Assembly (NCBI RefSeq): GCF_017562075.2
Contig: NC_054082.1
Span: 62,836,322-62,900,321, forward strand
Direction: 5' to 3'
DNA from: Anopheles merus
Lineage: Eukaryota; Arthropoda; Insecta; Diptera; Culicidae
Length of the DNA stretch: 64,000 nt
Positions 22,701 through 32,368 of the stretch are shown here, piece by piece; position 1 is the first letter of the stretch; every line of letters starts with the position of its first letter. A model generated the notes under the pieces. The model was given only the letters and a program-made list of their open reading frames with translations, was not told the DNA's origin and ran no database searches. A program made the translations under genes and the position numbers.

Positions 22701-24995
22701 ATATTGTCAAACATTGCTCGAATGTTTGATCCACTTGGATTGATCGCTCCAGTCATCATACGCGCGAAATTGCTAATGCAGGAGTTGTGGCTGCAGAAAA
22801 TCGGATGGGACGATCCGGTCCCTGTACACATCTGTAACAAATGGAAATCGGTTACTGACGACTGGAAGGATTTGGAAAGCTTCAAAAGCGAACGGTATGT
22901 GCTCTTACCTAACTCTAAAATACAGTTCCATACATTTGCAGACGCGTCAGAAGTTGCTTATGGTGCCTGCATTTATGCGCGCTGTGAGGACCAGCAGGGA
23001 CGAGTACGAGTCAGCCTGCTCGCGTCGAAATCGCGTGTAGCTCCACTAAAACGAGTTACATTACCAAGATTGGAGCTCTGCGCGGCCGTGTTAGGAGCAC
23101 ATCTTCATCATCGTGTTAGACGCGCTATGGGAATCGACACAACCGAATCGTTTTTCTGGTCGGATTCGACGGTAACGCTAAACTGGATAGCGTCTCCACC
23201 CAACACCTGGAAAACATTCGTGGCGAATCGTGTTGCTGAGATCCAGAACTATTCGCACCCTCGTCAATGGAAACACATTCCCGGTTCATCGAATCCCGCC
23301 GATCTGGTGTCTCGAGGGATGTCAGCAGCTGAAATGCTAAAAGGATCGATTTGGAGCTGTGGTCCTGAATGGTTGGCGCTATCCCCCTCCAAATGGCCAA
23401 TGTCAAATCCATCACTGACTGCTGAAACGGATATGGAAATTCGTCAGGTGAGTGCTGTAGTTGCAAGTATACAAACCACTCACCATTGGTTCAATTTGTC
23501 GTCGTCCTACACCAAATTGGTACATATAATTGCATACTGCACACGTTTCATACACAACACAAAACACAAGACACGTACACTACAGTCATCACAAGTTACC
23601 TCAGCAGCATTACCGATCACCCCTGAGGCTATAGAAGCAGCTAAAATCGTGCTTTGTAAACTGGCACAAGAGCACGAGTTTTCATCAGAGATCCAACTGC
23701 TGAAAAAGGGAGAAATGGTACGAAAACAATCACCTCTACGGCGATTGAATCCGTTTCTCGACAACGATGGAATATTACGAGTAGGAGGCCGCTTGAAACT
23801 TGCACAGCTACCGTACCAGTTCAAGCATCCCATCCTGCTTCCCAAAAACCATCAGCTGGCTCATCTCATCGCGGTGCACATACATGAGAAGCTGATGCAT
23901 GGCGGGGGAAGACTACTACTTTCCCGGATACGTGAGGAATATTGGCCACTCGATGGACGTCGGCTAGTAAAAAACGTAGTGAGGAATTGCTTTCGTTGCA
24001 TTCGTCAGGATCCGCAGCTGACACAACAACAAACTGGTCAACTCCCGTATGAACGCATCACCCCGAGCCGGCCGTTTTCCATAACTGGAGTGGATTATGC
24101 CGGCCCGCTGTATCTGAAACCCGCACACAAGAGAGCCGCTGCCGCTAAATGCTACTTGTGTGTGTTTGTGTGTTTTTCAACGAAGGCAGTGCATTTGGAG
24201 CTGGTGGGCGATCTCTCCACGGCAGGCTTCTTGGCCGCATTACATCGCTTCACATCCCGGCGAGGATTACCATCGGACATATACTCCGATAACGGAAAAA
24301 ACTTTGAAGGTGCGGCACACGAACTTAATGAATTGTTTGATATGTTACAGAACGAACAGCACCAAAACGTCATCGCATCCAACTGTTCGGACAGGGGCAT
24401 AACTTGGCACTTTACCCCACCTAAGGCCCCACATTTTGGTGGATTGTGGGAAGCAGCGGTTAAGACGGCCAAACGACATCTCTACAGGCAGCTAGGCAGT
24501 TCGAGGCTGTCTTACGAGGGATACAGCACCATTCTGCAGCAAATAGAAGCGGCAATGAACTCGCGTCCTTTGTTGCCAATGACGGATGACCCCAATGATT
24601 TGGCAGCGCTTACGCCGGCGCACTTCCTGATCGGTTCTTCTATGCATGCTGTCCCGGTTCCCGACTACACACGACTGAAACCATACACGTTAGACGAATT
24701 GCAGAGCTGGCAATTGCTTGTGCAACGCTTTTGGAAGCATTGGACAACCGAATATCTGCAGGAAATGCAGAAGGATAATAAGGTAGTGAATCGTAGCGAA
24801 ATAGTACCTGGCAGACTGGTCATCCTTGCGGACGATTCGCTCCCTATCACCCGATGGCCACTTGCTCGCATCATCGATGTACACCCAGGAGAAGATCAGC
24901 TTACGCGTGTAGTGAAGTTGAAAACGGCAAAAGGAATAGTTACGCGTCCAGTAGCTAAAATTTGCTTGTTGCCTGTTGCGAAGCCTTCCGATTAG
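19764..24995 (+). CDS. BEL/Pao Gag-Pol polyprotein (1,743 aa, intact)
   Basis: A single ORF with all BEL/Pao domains in order. Gag covers about 1-320, with LPTIALPEFTGDYMQW and YDLAWNTLTERYSNEY. Tandem zinc knuckles lie at about 325-395 (CLNCLRDNHMARDC, CRYCNAAHH). The aspartic protease is at about 465-570, with active-site ALLDSAS. The RT spans about 740-950 (PHHPVFKASS, VFDGSA, ADIAKMYRQI, catalytic YVDD near 882). RNase H starts near 1,057 (FADASE). The integrase has an H-H-C-C zinc site near 1,370-1,415 and catalytic residues in DYAG (about 1,443), SDNGKNF (about 1,507) and GGLWEAA (about 1,559). No env follows. The start follows the leader after the primer-binding site and gives the full Gag. 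It is the most intact gene in the window and likely able to support retrotransposition. Confidence 0.95.
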   Translation: MATPPVVLASRRTVLLGILSRYEKFIKDFVPERDQVEVEIRVKRFDKLCADLEAVQQQLEDSADTPEEVSQNATLRESFEDRLILVQSQLQARLPKEQFQNAQSSTGANPLKGIKLPTIALPEFTGDYMQWLTFRDTFECLIHNNMDLPAIQKFHYLRAAVKGEAAQVIESITISAANYDLAWNTLTERYSNEYLLKKRHLQAMFAIPAVQKESVATLHHLVDEFERHTKILQHLGEETNTWGSILEHLLCTKLPIITLRDWEEQASSNNDPSYDSLISFLHRRMRVLETLLVNNCHTSQGNDLAPVRRMTVLRQASFASTSHEMPNCMLCNSAHNLLKCPRFERMDPKERHRFAMTSRLCLNCLRDNHMARDCPSQYKCRYCNAAHHTKLHYAHNSQASTTPQHHAHHNPNFTAPQQHTHNTTSDHTATNNTQRTFAAALQHAPEQVILQTAMINIIDDFGIAHPARALLDSASQPNLISDRLAHRLRLKKSNVNITVIGAGQATKTVRESVQAQIVSRSSSFTVNTELLIVDNLIANLPTRDIDISDWKIPPGFALADPLFNKAAPVDLILGARHYHTFFENATQFRPAPHQPVMIDSVFGWVMTGPTGSDNSSPKTDPTASYTIVCMASLEDSLQRFWQLENLTMNDGYSPDERHCESFYKHTTKRDDSGRYIVRLPKQPDFDAKLGLSRPQAIRRFELLERRLERDPALREAYQDFMKEYLALGHMSPISTDCDDTAAYYLPHHPVFKASSTTTKVRVVFDGSAKTSTGFSLNETLRVGPIVQDELIDIILRFRTYKIAVVADIAKMYRQIVLHPDDRRLVRIFFRFSPQSPIELYELNTVTYGLSPSSFLATRTLLQLAEDEGADFPLASPALRHNFYVDDFIGGANSVSEARELRQQLSELLSKGGFELRKWTSNCLGVLSGLPAEHIGTQSSLQFVPNETVKALGIAWKPELDVLCFESTAIMETANLTMRSILSNIARMFDPLGLIAPVIIRAKLLMQELWLQKIGWDDPVPVHICNKWKSVTDDWKDLESFKSERYVLLPNSKIQFHTFADASEVAYGACIYARCEDQQGRVRVSLLASKSRVAPLKRVTLPRLELCAAVLGAHLHHRVRRAMGIDTTESFFWSDSTVTLNWIASPPNTWKTFVANRVAEIQNYSHPRQWKHIPGSSNPADLVSRGMSAAEMLKGSIWSCGPEWLALSPSKWPMSNPSLTAETDMEIRQVSAVVASIQTTHHWFNLSSSYTKLVHIIAYCTRFIHNTKHKTRTLQSSQVTSAALPITPEAIEAAKIVLCKLAQEHEFSSEIQLLKKGEMVRKQSPLRRLNPFLDNDGILRVGGRLKLAQLPYQFKHPILLPKNHQLAHLIAVHIHEKLMHGGGRLLLSRIREEYWPLDGRRLVKNVVRNCFRCIRQDPQLTQQQTGQLPYERITPSRPFSITGVDYAGPLYLKPAHKRAAAAKCYLCVFVCFSTKAVHLELVGDLSTAGFLAALHRFTSRRGLPSDIYSDNGKNFEGAAHELNELFDMLQNEQHQNVIASNCSDRGITWHFTPPKAPHFGGLWEAAVKTAKRHLYRQLGSSRLSYEGYSTILQQIEAAMNSRPLLPMTDDPNDLAALTPAHFLIGSSMHAVPVPDYTRLKPYTLDELQSWQLLVQRFWKHWTTEYLQEMQKDNKVVNRSEIVPGRLVILADDSLPITRWPLARIIDVHPGEDQLTRVVKLKTAKGIVTRPVAKICLLPVAKPSD

Positions 24996-25035
24996 CAGCA
25001 CGTGTAGTTTGTTTTTGTTCATGACATTCTGTCAT

Positions 25036-25044
25036 GGGGGGGAG
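25036..25044 (+). promoter_or_regulatory. BEL 2 polypurine tract
   Basis: GGGGGGGAG just upstream of the 3' LTR, the usual plus-strand primer. Confidence 0.7.
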
Positions 25045-25046
25045 TA

Positions 25047-25288
25047 TGTTGACGCTTCGCTTGGATGTCAAATGATAACTTGACGAAAGTGAGTTTCGTC
25101 AAGTGAGAATGAGCACGGTAGGAAATGATGAGTAGCGGGTGAGTTGCCACTCGCGTGAGTGGCAATCATAGAAAAATTATAAATAGGGCAACATAATGAA
25201 TACACTTTCTCTTGCACTTTGGAAATTCAACACACAGCGGTAAATATTCAGCCCACGCAAAATCATCCGAAACATACGCGATTGTTCA
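25047..25288 (+). repeat. BEL 2 3' LTR
   Basis: Same 242 bp as the 5' LTR, followed by target duplication ATGCT at 25,289-25,293. Confidence 0.95.
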
Positions 25289-25835
25289 ATGCTATATCCT
25301 TTTTTGTGCCAGTTATTACAGGTGGTGCATGAGTTTTGCGTTGAATATCGACAATTCGCTCCGTATTGTTGTTTTGGCTATTTCTTTGATTGCTCGTAGC
25401 ACCGAATGTAAACAATGCGTGATTGTCCTTAGTGACATCAGAAAACAAACGTTTGGATGGATTTATGCGACGAATTTTTGCGGGAGGGTGACTGCTACGT
25501 GGAGTTTTTAGATCAAGTTGGCTCAACCGTGCAAACCCAGATTTGATTTCACTAGTCAAAGGCTCCATAACGGTCTTGATGCTTTCGGCTACTGTTGTAA
25601 TTGCCGCCTGGAAGCCAGATTGCATGGCTGCATCTTTTACGAACTTGGTGCGCGGATTCATAAATACGTTGTTGCAGCCAACACAGCACCAGTGTATTTG
25701 TTTATATTCCGAAATGCGCTGGAACAGATCAGCAGGAACCGAAGTGCAGCGCTGATGAAATGGAGAGTCGCACAGGCAGCAGCTGATAGATGCCTCCGCA
25801 ATTTCCATGGTGCAGGCGTTGCAAATACGGGCCAT
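25289..25835 (-). pseudogene. CR1 ORF1, N-terminal part with PHD finger
   Basis: The start is taken at the ATG complementary to 25,833-25,835 (Met-Ala-Arg-Ile-Cys), because the Cys-rich domain begins there as in the other CR1 copies at 35,190 and 55,857. Residues 5-54 form a C4HC3 PHD-like finger: CNAC, CCLCDSPFHQRC, and WCCVGC. A basic linker follows. BEL 2 insertion at 25,288 interrupts the frame, which resumes at 19,342. ORF1 proteins of this class bind element RNA in the cytoplasmic particle. The upstream extension of the frame to 25,961 is leader. Confidence 0.85.
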
Positions 25836-25970
25836 TCTGCGGGAACGATGCAGGTTGTCGTTGCAGCAACAAGAGCGATGGCGGTCAGGACGCGCGAACT
25901 CAGATGCGATCCGAAAAACGAAATTTACGGGAGTATTTTGGGTCAGCAGAGACAAACGCACTATTGAACG

Positions 25971-27117
25971 ATAATGGAACCGTGTTCCAAAATACTGTGA
26001 TTATACAGAAACCGGAAAATAGTATGATAAACAGCGCGATTTTCAAGAAAATACACTGAGCGATATGCGAATGCGTCTTTTACGTTGCGAGTTTGACATG
26101 TTACATATATATATATATATAAACATGTTTGACATGTTGTATATATATATATATATATAAAACAATAACGATAATTGAGCGGCCAGAAACAAGTAGAGTG
26201 TGGTGTATAAAATGACAATTCATCGAAAATATAAGTGATGAACCGTTTGAAAAAATAATGTATACGGTGAACAACAACTATGCGTTATTATGCAAAAAAG
26301 GTTAGTGACAACCTACCCCAACGTGCAGAAATGCAACAAGTTATAAATAAAGACTTAAGTGATGAACAAACCTTAAGTGAATAAAGACTTAAGGTTTGCA
26401 AAGTAGAGCAGACTTGAAGTGAGACGGAACGCATAAAGTCCAACGTAAGCGGAAATAACAAATAACGATGTCACCATCATACAGACACAGTGCAGTTACC
26501 ATTAGCGATACGTATGTAAAAATGATGTTCATCTAAAAGGTGATAGAGTGAACGGCGAGACTACGGCCCACGAGATGTAACCAGGGTGATTGAATGGAAC
26601 AACCGTTCCCAACGTGGAAGACGAAAAGACGAGACGAGCTCACTGCCCAATATGGATTGGCAGACACGAATGGACAAAGGGTCCCAATTCCGACAAGACA
26701 TCGAACGACGACTGATGACATCGTAGAAATTCATATCAAACACCAAGCACGGATTAAAACACCAAGCACCGGTAACGAGCGTAGCATCATCATGAGCAGC
26801 AACAACAAAAATACATGCTATGTATTTAAAAAAAGGTACAGTAAATTTAAAATTTTACTGATGAGACTGCATAAATGTGCAATAATAGCAACAAAAAAAA
26901 AAACAGCTCAGGAATTTACTTTAATTGTCTATAGACTATAACAATACTAACAATAACGAAACTGAATGATGCAAAAACTATTAGAAAATATATATAAAAA
27001 AATCAGATATAATTTATGATCAGGCGAAACAGCTGAACAACTGCAGGCTCTGTGCATTAACAACATTAAGGGAAAATACTTAGGAAATTTTCGACATTAT
27101 CAGAGAACCAATTTGAA
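25971..27117 (+). other. Leader region of the gag-only gypsy element
   Basis: AT-rich, mostly non-coding. It includes a duplicated 'TTTGACATGTT + (AT)n' unit at 26,090-26,160. A 115-codon frame (26,594-26,941) lacks recognisable domains. Nothing resembling pol remnants was seen. Confidence 0.5.
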
Positions 27118-28929
27118 ATGGCTCAAATTATGGAATTGATTAAAATCACCACTTCTCTCATATCAAAATATGACGGTAATGAGAAAGATTTGAAAGATGT
27201 GGTGTCAAATTTAAACGTACTAAAGAAAATAGTAAATCCAGAAAATAAAGAAACAATAATAGAACTGGTATTAGGACGTCTTACAGGAAAAGCGCGAAGT
27301 GTCGTAGGGAAAACCCCAACCTCAATTGAAGAAATAGTTAGCAAATTACAAAACAGGTGCAGCATAAAGGTAACACCAGAGATCATAGTATTGAAAATGG
27401 ATAGTACTAAACAGACGGGAACAATAGAAGATTTTGGAAGCGTTATTGAAAAACTAACCCAACAACTAGAAGAAGCATACATTGCAGAAGAGATAGCACC
27501 AGAAGTAGCCAGAAAAAAAGCAACTAAATCAGGAATCAGTGCATTGAGTTATGGACTCAAAGATTTTGAGACCAAAATTATAATGAGATCGAGTAAATTC
27601 GAAACCTTGCATGAAGCAATAGAGCGAGCAGTAGAGTTGGAGCTAGAAGACAGAATGAAAAAGGGAAAGAATGATCATATAAAGATCCTATATTCAAACG
27701 CTACCAGGAACAATAGAGGGTATGGAAACAACTACCAGGGAAGTAACAATTTCAATGAATTCCCAAATAATAACAGATTTCATACACAAAACCCACCCAG
27801 GCTCCCACCCGTTAAATATGGACAGAACAACAATAGAAGCAACAATAGGCATTTTGAACATAAAGATACCCTAATTAATTATCAAATTTACCCAAATTTT
27901 AATCAATCAATAACAACTCAAACGCCATCCGACAACTACAGTTATAGAAATAATAACAATTACAGTTTCCATAAACGCCACTCTCAGTTAAACAATTGTA
28001 GCAGTAACAATCAAGTTAACCAAGGATATAATAATCGCGAATACAACTATAACAACAGTAGTCAAAACAATTCCAAAAAAATCAAATGCTTTTATATAAA
28101 AACAGAACAAAACAATCATACACAATTGAATAATAATATTAAACAACAGAAAAGTCGTACTTACAATCTAAATTACGAAAACTATACAAATACGAATCAA
28201 ATGAACGATCAAACTCATAAAGATTATAAAAATATTAAAAGCAAAACGAACTATAGTAACAGAAAATTTGAAGATAAATTAAAAAGAAGAAATGCATTGA
28301 ATAATGAAACAATTAATGGTATGATAGGGTCAAGAGACTCTGAAAGAATATTTAAGGAGAATAATTGCTTAACAAAAGAATGTGAAAATGATACTAACCA
28401 TGATTATAAACATGAAAACAAACAACATATGCAAATGATTACAACAAGTAATGACAATGAGAAAAATATTGTTCAAGAACAAGTAACAGATAGTTTATTA
28501 CTGCTAGATAACACGGAAATAAATAATGAGATTCCTTGTAACGAAAATCATGCAACCGAGCTAAAACATATTATGAGAAGAAAACGTAGCATCAAATCAA
28601 AGAAGAAGTATATAAAAGAACTAAACAATGAATTATATTGCCAGGATAAAACGGCTAGAAAAATGAATTATTCCACATTATGTGATGTAAATGTGAAAGA
28701 ACCAAGAAGAACTATTGCTTACCAAAAATATCTAAAAGAGCTCCTGGTAAAATTTCATAATGTTATCTACAGACTAAAAGTAATAACATCTATAAAAGCA
28801 GAAAACTCTATAAACGAGCTAAACAAACTATTTATAGAAAAATCAAAATATTTCATAAGAAAATTAAATATTCTCAATCCATTACCTCTAGATATTAGAT
28901 ATATTTACATAAAATATTACCCACCTTAA
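27118..28929 (+). CDS. Gypsy Gag-like protein with long Asn-rich tail (603 aa)
   Basis: Residues 1 to about 190 are a gypsy/errantivirus-type Gag capsid region: predicted helical, with IELVLGRLTGKARSVVG, an ATKSGISALSYGLKD block and a FETLHEAIERAVELE helix. About 200-360 is extremely Asn/Gln/Tyr-rich (prion-like low complexity). The remainder is Lys/Asn-rich. No CCHC knuckle is visible. The ORF stops about 127 bp before the 3' LTR and is followed by the polypurine tract, so nothing else is encoded. It may form particles that package element RNA while borrowing pol in trans. The C-terminal part could be a diverged second gene fused to Gag, but I do not recognise it. The open frame and near-identical LTRs argue for recent function. 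Confidence 0.75.
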   Translation: MAQIMELIKITTSLISKYDGNEKDLKDVVSNLNVLKKIVNPENKETIIELVLGRLTGKARSVVGKTPTSIEEIVSKLQNRCSIKVTPEIIVLKMDSTKQTGTIEDFGSVIEKLTQQLEEAYIAEEIAPEVARKKATKSGISALSYGLKDFETKIIMRSSKFETLHEAIERAVELELEDRMKKGKNDHIKILYSNATRNNRGYGNNYQGSNNFNEFPNNNRFHTQNPPRLPPVKYGQNNNRSNNRHFEHKDTLINYQIYPNFNQSITTQTPSDNYSYRNNNNYSFHKRHSQLNNCSSNNQVNQGYNNREYNYNNSSQNNSKKIKCFYIKTEQNNHTQLNNNIKQQKSRTYNLNYENYTNTNQMNDQTHKDYKNIKSKTNYSNRKFEDKLKRRNALNNETINGMIGSRDSERIFKENNCLTKECENDTNHDYKHENKQHMQMITTSNDNEKNIVQEQVTDSLLLLDNTEINNEIPCNENHATELKHIMRRKRSIKSKKKYIKELNNELYCQDKTARKMNYSTLCDVNVKEPRRTIAYQKYLKELLVKFHNVIYRLKVITSIKAENSINELNKLFIEKSKYFIRKLNILNPLPLDIRYIYIKYYPP

Positions 28930-29043
28930 GAAATAAGAAATGATTTTATAAGTAAATCAAAAATAAAATATATAGCAACAACTCAGTTTAATTAAATGAA
29001 AAAGAATAACTTCAAATAATTTCATTATTTTCGTTATTCTCCT

Positions 29044-29055
29044 AAAGGGAGGAGG
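29044..29055 (+). promoter_or_regulatory. Polypurine tract
   Basis: AAAGGGAGGAGG immediately before the 3' LTR. Confidence 0.75.
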
Positions 29056-29871
29056 TGTAGCATATCTGCTATACAGAACTTATTATAATACACACTATCA
29101 GCTATAGACACATTGTAACACACTTTAGAAAGCCAAACCACACCATTGTTACACATTCATTATAACACATTCAGCAAATCAGATCATACCATAGCACCGC
29201 AACCGGAAGAGTTCAGGCCGTCCATTCAAACAAATAACAGACGTGACACACTTATCAAAAACAACCGAAACGGGCAACATAAGCAATTCAAGCGTTACTG
29301 CAGCAAAGTGGACAAACAGAGAACGCATAGCAACTTATTGCTAAAAGCGCAGTGTAGGCAAAGATCGACGAACGCACCCGTTCTTTAGCTAGAACAGTTT
29401 ATACTTTCCAGAACCTTCGTAAAAACATAGACACCTCACTCCAATATAATGTATAAATTGCACCTCATATCAATAACCTTTAATTAGGACAAAAACACAT
29501 TCCAAAACCGAATGTACGAAACTTATTGAGTATAAATAAAACCAAATCCGACCGTGGCAGGTCAGATTCGTTCGGACTGCCAAGATAGGACGTTACGCTT
29601 CCTAATACTTCGCCTTCCAACTTATTTCAAGAGTTTAGTTATGTCCCCCTACCCAAGGTAAGGCTTCTAAACTCCAACGTTTCCAGTAAGGGAAACCTCC
29701 TAAAGGTTTCTATGATCGCCTGGACGATCAAGTGTTGAAAAGTCCGCTTCGAACAAAAGTGTTATTCCACCTCGGCTCATGTCAGTAAAAACTGACCTAC
29801 CGCGACGGTACTTGAGGTACAGCTGTACGCTCATCATATGGCGACCGTAGCTATCGCCCTAACCCATTACA
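29056..29871 (+). repeat. 3' LTR of gag-only gypsy element
   Basis: 816 bp, with about three substitutions relative to the 5' LTR by eye. Target duplication ATGG follows at 29,872-29,875. Confidence 0.92.
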
Positions 29872-29875
29872 ATGG

Positions 29876-30265
29876 CATCATGTCAAAAATTAAAATGATG
29901 GAATTTTTTAGGAAGTTTCTTCAGTTATTATCGTTTATTTTTGCATAAAATTAACTTAACTCAAAATCTTTAATGTATTTTTAAAGCTGACTAAATATCC
30001 TTTTTAAAATGTCTAAACTTATCAAAATCGGTTTATATTTGAAAAAGTTACAAAGGTTCAAAATTTTCCAAAAAAGTGAAAAATTTGCTGCGTTTTTTTT
30101 AACAAATCTCGACTTTGAAAGGTCTTTTCTAGAGAACCAGAAAAGATAAAGAGCTCATATTTGGTATTTTTCTTAGTTTAACCCTTAGTATTAAAACCGA
30201 TTATTTGGAATTGCGCTATTACAAAGTTTATTTTTTGAATTTTATCCCGGCAAATGCCCATTGTG
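29876..30265 (+). mobile_element. Transib-like element B, right arm
   Basis: Ends in the complement of CACAATGGGCATTTGCCGGGAT. GGGATAAAATTC lies only 10 bp after the heptamer, against 20 bp at the left end. Followed by target duplication GAATG at 30,266-30,270. Confidence 0.7.
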
Positions 30266-30676
30266 GAATGGCGTGGTCCACAAACGTCCGCGAACGGCCG
30301 AACGCCTTGCAGATTGTTTTTATTGGGACGTTCTCACGAAACAGCCCCTGAATGTGTTTTCGCTCCTCTGGTGTGCAGTGCTTACCCCGACCCATGATGA
30401 TTTTGTGGAATTTTTTTACAGTAACATTACACCTTGACCACTGACTGAAGAGCGAAGTGCAAAACGATTTGGCTCTCCTTTTATACTGCCGCGACACGTC
30501 ATCGGCACTCGTAACTCAGGTTAGTAGCGCATCAAAAATGGAAGTATAAAAGGCAAAAATTGGCGATTGCAACTTCAGTGTACCTTGCACTCTTGCCGAT
30601 GACACATCCAGCGCATGCATTGAGCCAAAAACCAAAAACACACACAAGTTTTTTCCTATTTTTATGTCCAGCGGTG
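30266..30676 (-). mobile_element. Tc1-like element B, 5' half
   Basis: On the minus strand this begins CACCGCTGGACATAAAAATAGG (30,655-30,676) next to target TA at 30,677-30,678. It runs through the leader and transposase start to the Transib break. It pairs with 12,125-13,139. Confidence 0.9.
30271..30395 (-). pseudogene. Tc1-like transposase, N-terminal 42 residues (split copy)
   Basis: The start ATG is the complement of 30,393-30,395 (Met-Gly-Arg-Gly-Lys), matching the start of the intact copy at 50,667. It encodes the first helix-turn-helix of the DNA-binding domain (TPEERKHIQGLF, CKAFGRSRTFVDHAI) and then runs into Transib sequence. The reading frame continues at 13,139 once the 5-bp duplication is reduced to one copy. 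Confidence 0.9.
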
Positions 30677-30678
30677 TA

Positions 30679-30722
30679 CTTGATCAAAAAATTGTCGATC
30701 GGCAGTGCTGCCAGAAAATACA
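30679..30722 (-). repeat. BEL 1 5' LTR, distal part
   Basis: Begins TGTATTTTCTGG on the minus strand and ends at the Tc1 target TA. It is the outer 44 bp of the LTR whose remainder is at 11,959-12,122. Confidence 0.6.
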
Positions 30723-30786
30723 TTTAACTTTTAATTCCCAACTGACAAAACAACCGCAAACAATTCAAAATGACCGTTTAATAACC

Positions 30787-32083
30787 CTAACATTCCAACA
30801 CTTTCTTTGATCCAAAAATTCGTAGCAAAGGTTGATGATCTGTCCGGAGTGTAAATTTTCTTCCTAAAATCATCCGATGAAATTTCATCATCGCAAACAC
30901 TATAGCTAAACCTTCTTTCTCGATCTGGCTATAACCAATTTCTGCTTTGGAAAGTGCTCGTGATGCGTGCGAAATTGCTTGAATGTTGCCATCCGCAAAA
31001 TGATGCATAGCCACTGCTCCTATGCCATATTTTGATGCGTCCGCTGCTATGATGATTCCGTTCTCCTTGAATGTAACATCCTTCTTCAATAATTCATCCA
31101 AGGGCCGTCTCGATTGATGCATGTTCTTTACAAACTTCGCGTAAAAGTTTACAGCACCAAGAAATGAACGAAGGCTTGTAACATCGGTAGGTGCAGGCAT
31201 GTTTGTTATTGCTTCAATTTTGGAAGGATCTGGACGAATTCTGCTAGCATTTACGATGTGTCCCCAAAATTTTTTGTTGTTGAAGCAAACTGCATTTTTC
31301 CTCCTTAAGGTAAAACCTGTAATCTTCCATACGTTTGAAAAGTGCTCTTAAAAATGTGTGATGATCTTGTTCTGTTTTGCTGAACACTATAATGTCGTCC
31401 AGAAAAGATTCAGTGCCTTCAAGATTCGATATCATACCACTCATGAGCTGCTGGAATGCTCCAGGAGCAGATTTTACACCTGGCGCTAATCTATTGATCC
31501 GGTGTTAATGGTTAGCAATTCTTTGGAGGGATCGTCGACTTCGACTTGCAGATATGCATCTGAAAGGTCAATGATACTAAAAATATTTGATCCATTAAGT
31601 TTTGCAAAAATCTTTTCCGGAACGGGTAATGGGAAGTGGTTTGATTCAAGAGCAGCGTTTAAGCCTGTGGAGTAGTCTGCACATATACGCACTTTTCCAT
31701 TCGGCTTTTTAACGATAACTACAGGTTATCAGGTTATCAGGTTATTTAATCATAACTACAGGATAACTACAGGCCCACGAAGAAAAATCGACAGGGGTGA
31801 TAATGTTCAATTTTTCTAAACGATCGATCTCTTCGTCAACTTTTGAAAATGCAGTAAATGGCACCAGACGCTTTGGTCTGAAAATTGGACGAGCATCCTG
31901 TTTCAGGAACAGCTTGACTTTTGTTTTCTTGCACAGACCAAGATGTTCATTGAAAACGTTTGGAAATTCCTCTTTGTATTGCAAAATTGGGATTTGAAAT
32001 GATTGAACACGATTGCAAATTGATAAGAGAGGCTGTGATTCTAAACCAAATAATTCGATCCAATCTACTCCGAACATATTCAA
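30787..32083 (-). pseudogene. Gypsy (Mag-like) protease end, RT and RNase H remnant
   Basis: Pieces in several frames. The end of protease and the RT start lie at 31,742-32,083 (GVDWIELFGL, PRPKR-like ARPIFRPKRLVPF). RT fingers and palm follow at 31,486-31,692 (CADYSTGLNAALE, IDLSDAYLQVEV). The catalytic FLDDIIVF lies within 31,244-31,444. RNase H is at 30,787-31,200 (DASKYGIGAV, TDHQPLLRIFGSKK). Frames change at about 31,740, 31,480 and 31,240. A short GGTTATCA duplication near 31,724-31,745 disrupts one junction. Non-functional. Confidence 0.85.
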
Positions 32084-32368
32084 ATTGGTGTTTTCTTAGA
32101 CAAAGCATGATGTATTTTTCAAAACATCTTTGAACTGAACAGTGCTAGTAAGTTCGCCTAATATGCTCAACATCTTTCCAGAAGCAGTCCTTGCTGAATG
32201 ATTAGTAGGTTTAAGTTCTGGTGATCCAAGTTTCAACCATGATTGTTTTGAAATTATGGTTATGCAGTGTCGAATTGCACACGAATGCTTTTTCCCAGTA
32301 TGGTTACTTGTAAAAATTTCCTAAGTGATTTTCCATTAAGCTGTAGAACGGAAAATATTGCATTTGTC

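Larger units (their letters stand above)
19343..25288 (+). mobile_element. BEL/Pao element 2, apparently intact, TSD ATGCT
   Basis: 242-bp LTRs (19,343-19,584 and 25,047-25,288) look identical by eye. They begin TGTTGACG and end TTGTTCA, flanked by ATGCT at 19,338-19,342 and 25,289-25,293. It has a primer-binding site, polypurine tract and one uninterrupted gag-pol ORF. Identical LTRs and an open frame indicate a very recent insertion. It is the youngest member of the nest. A solo LTR of the same family lies at 54,887-55,128. Confidence 0.95.

Noticed and set aside
25836..25961. Longer start for CR1 ORF1 (Met-Arg-Leu-Ser-Leu)
   Set aside because: The extra 42 codons have no counterpart in the other CR1 copies, whose ORF1 starts right before the PHD finger.
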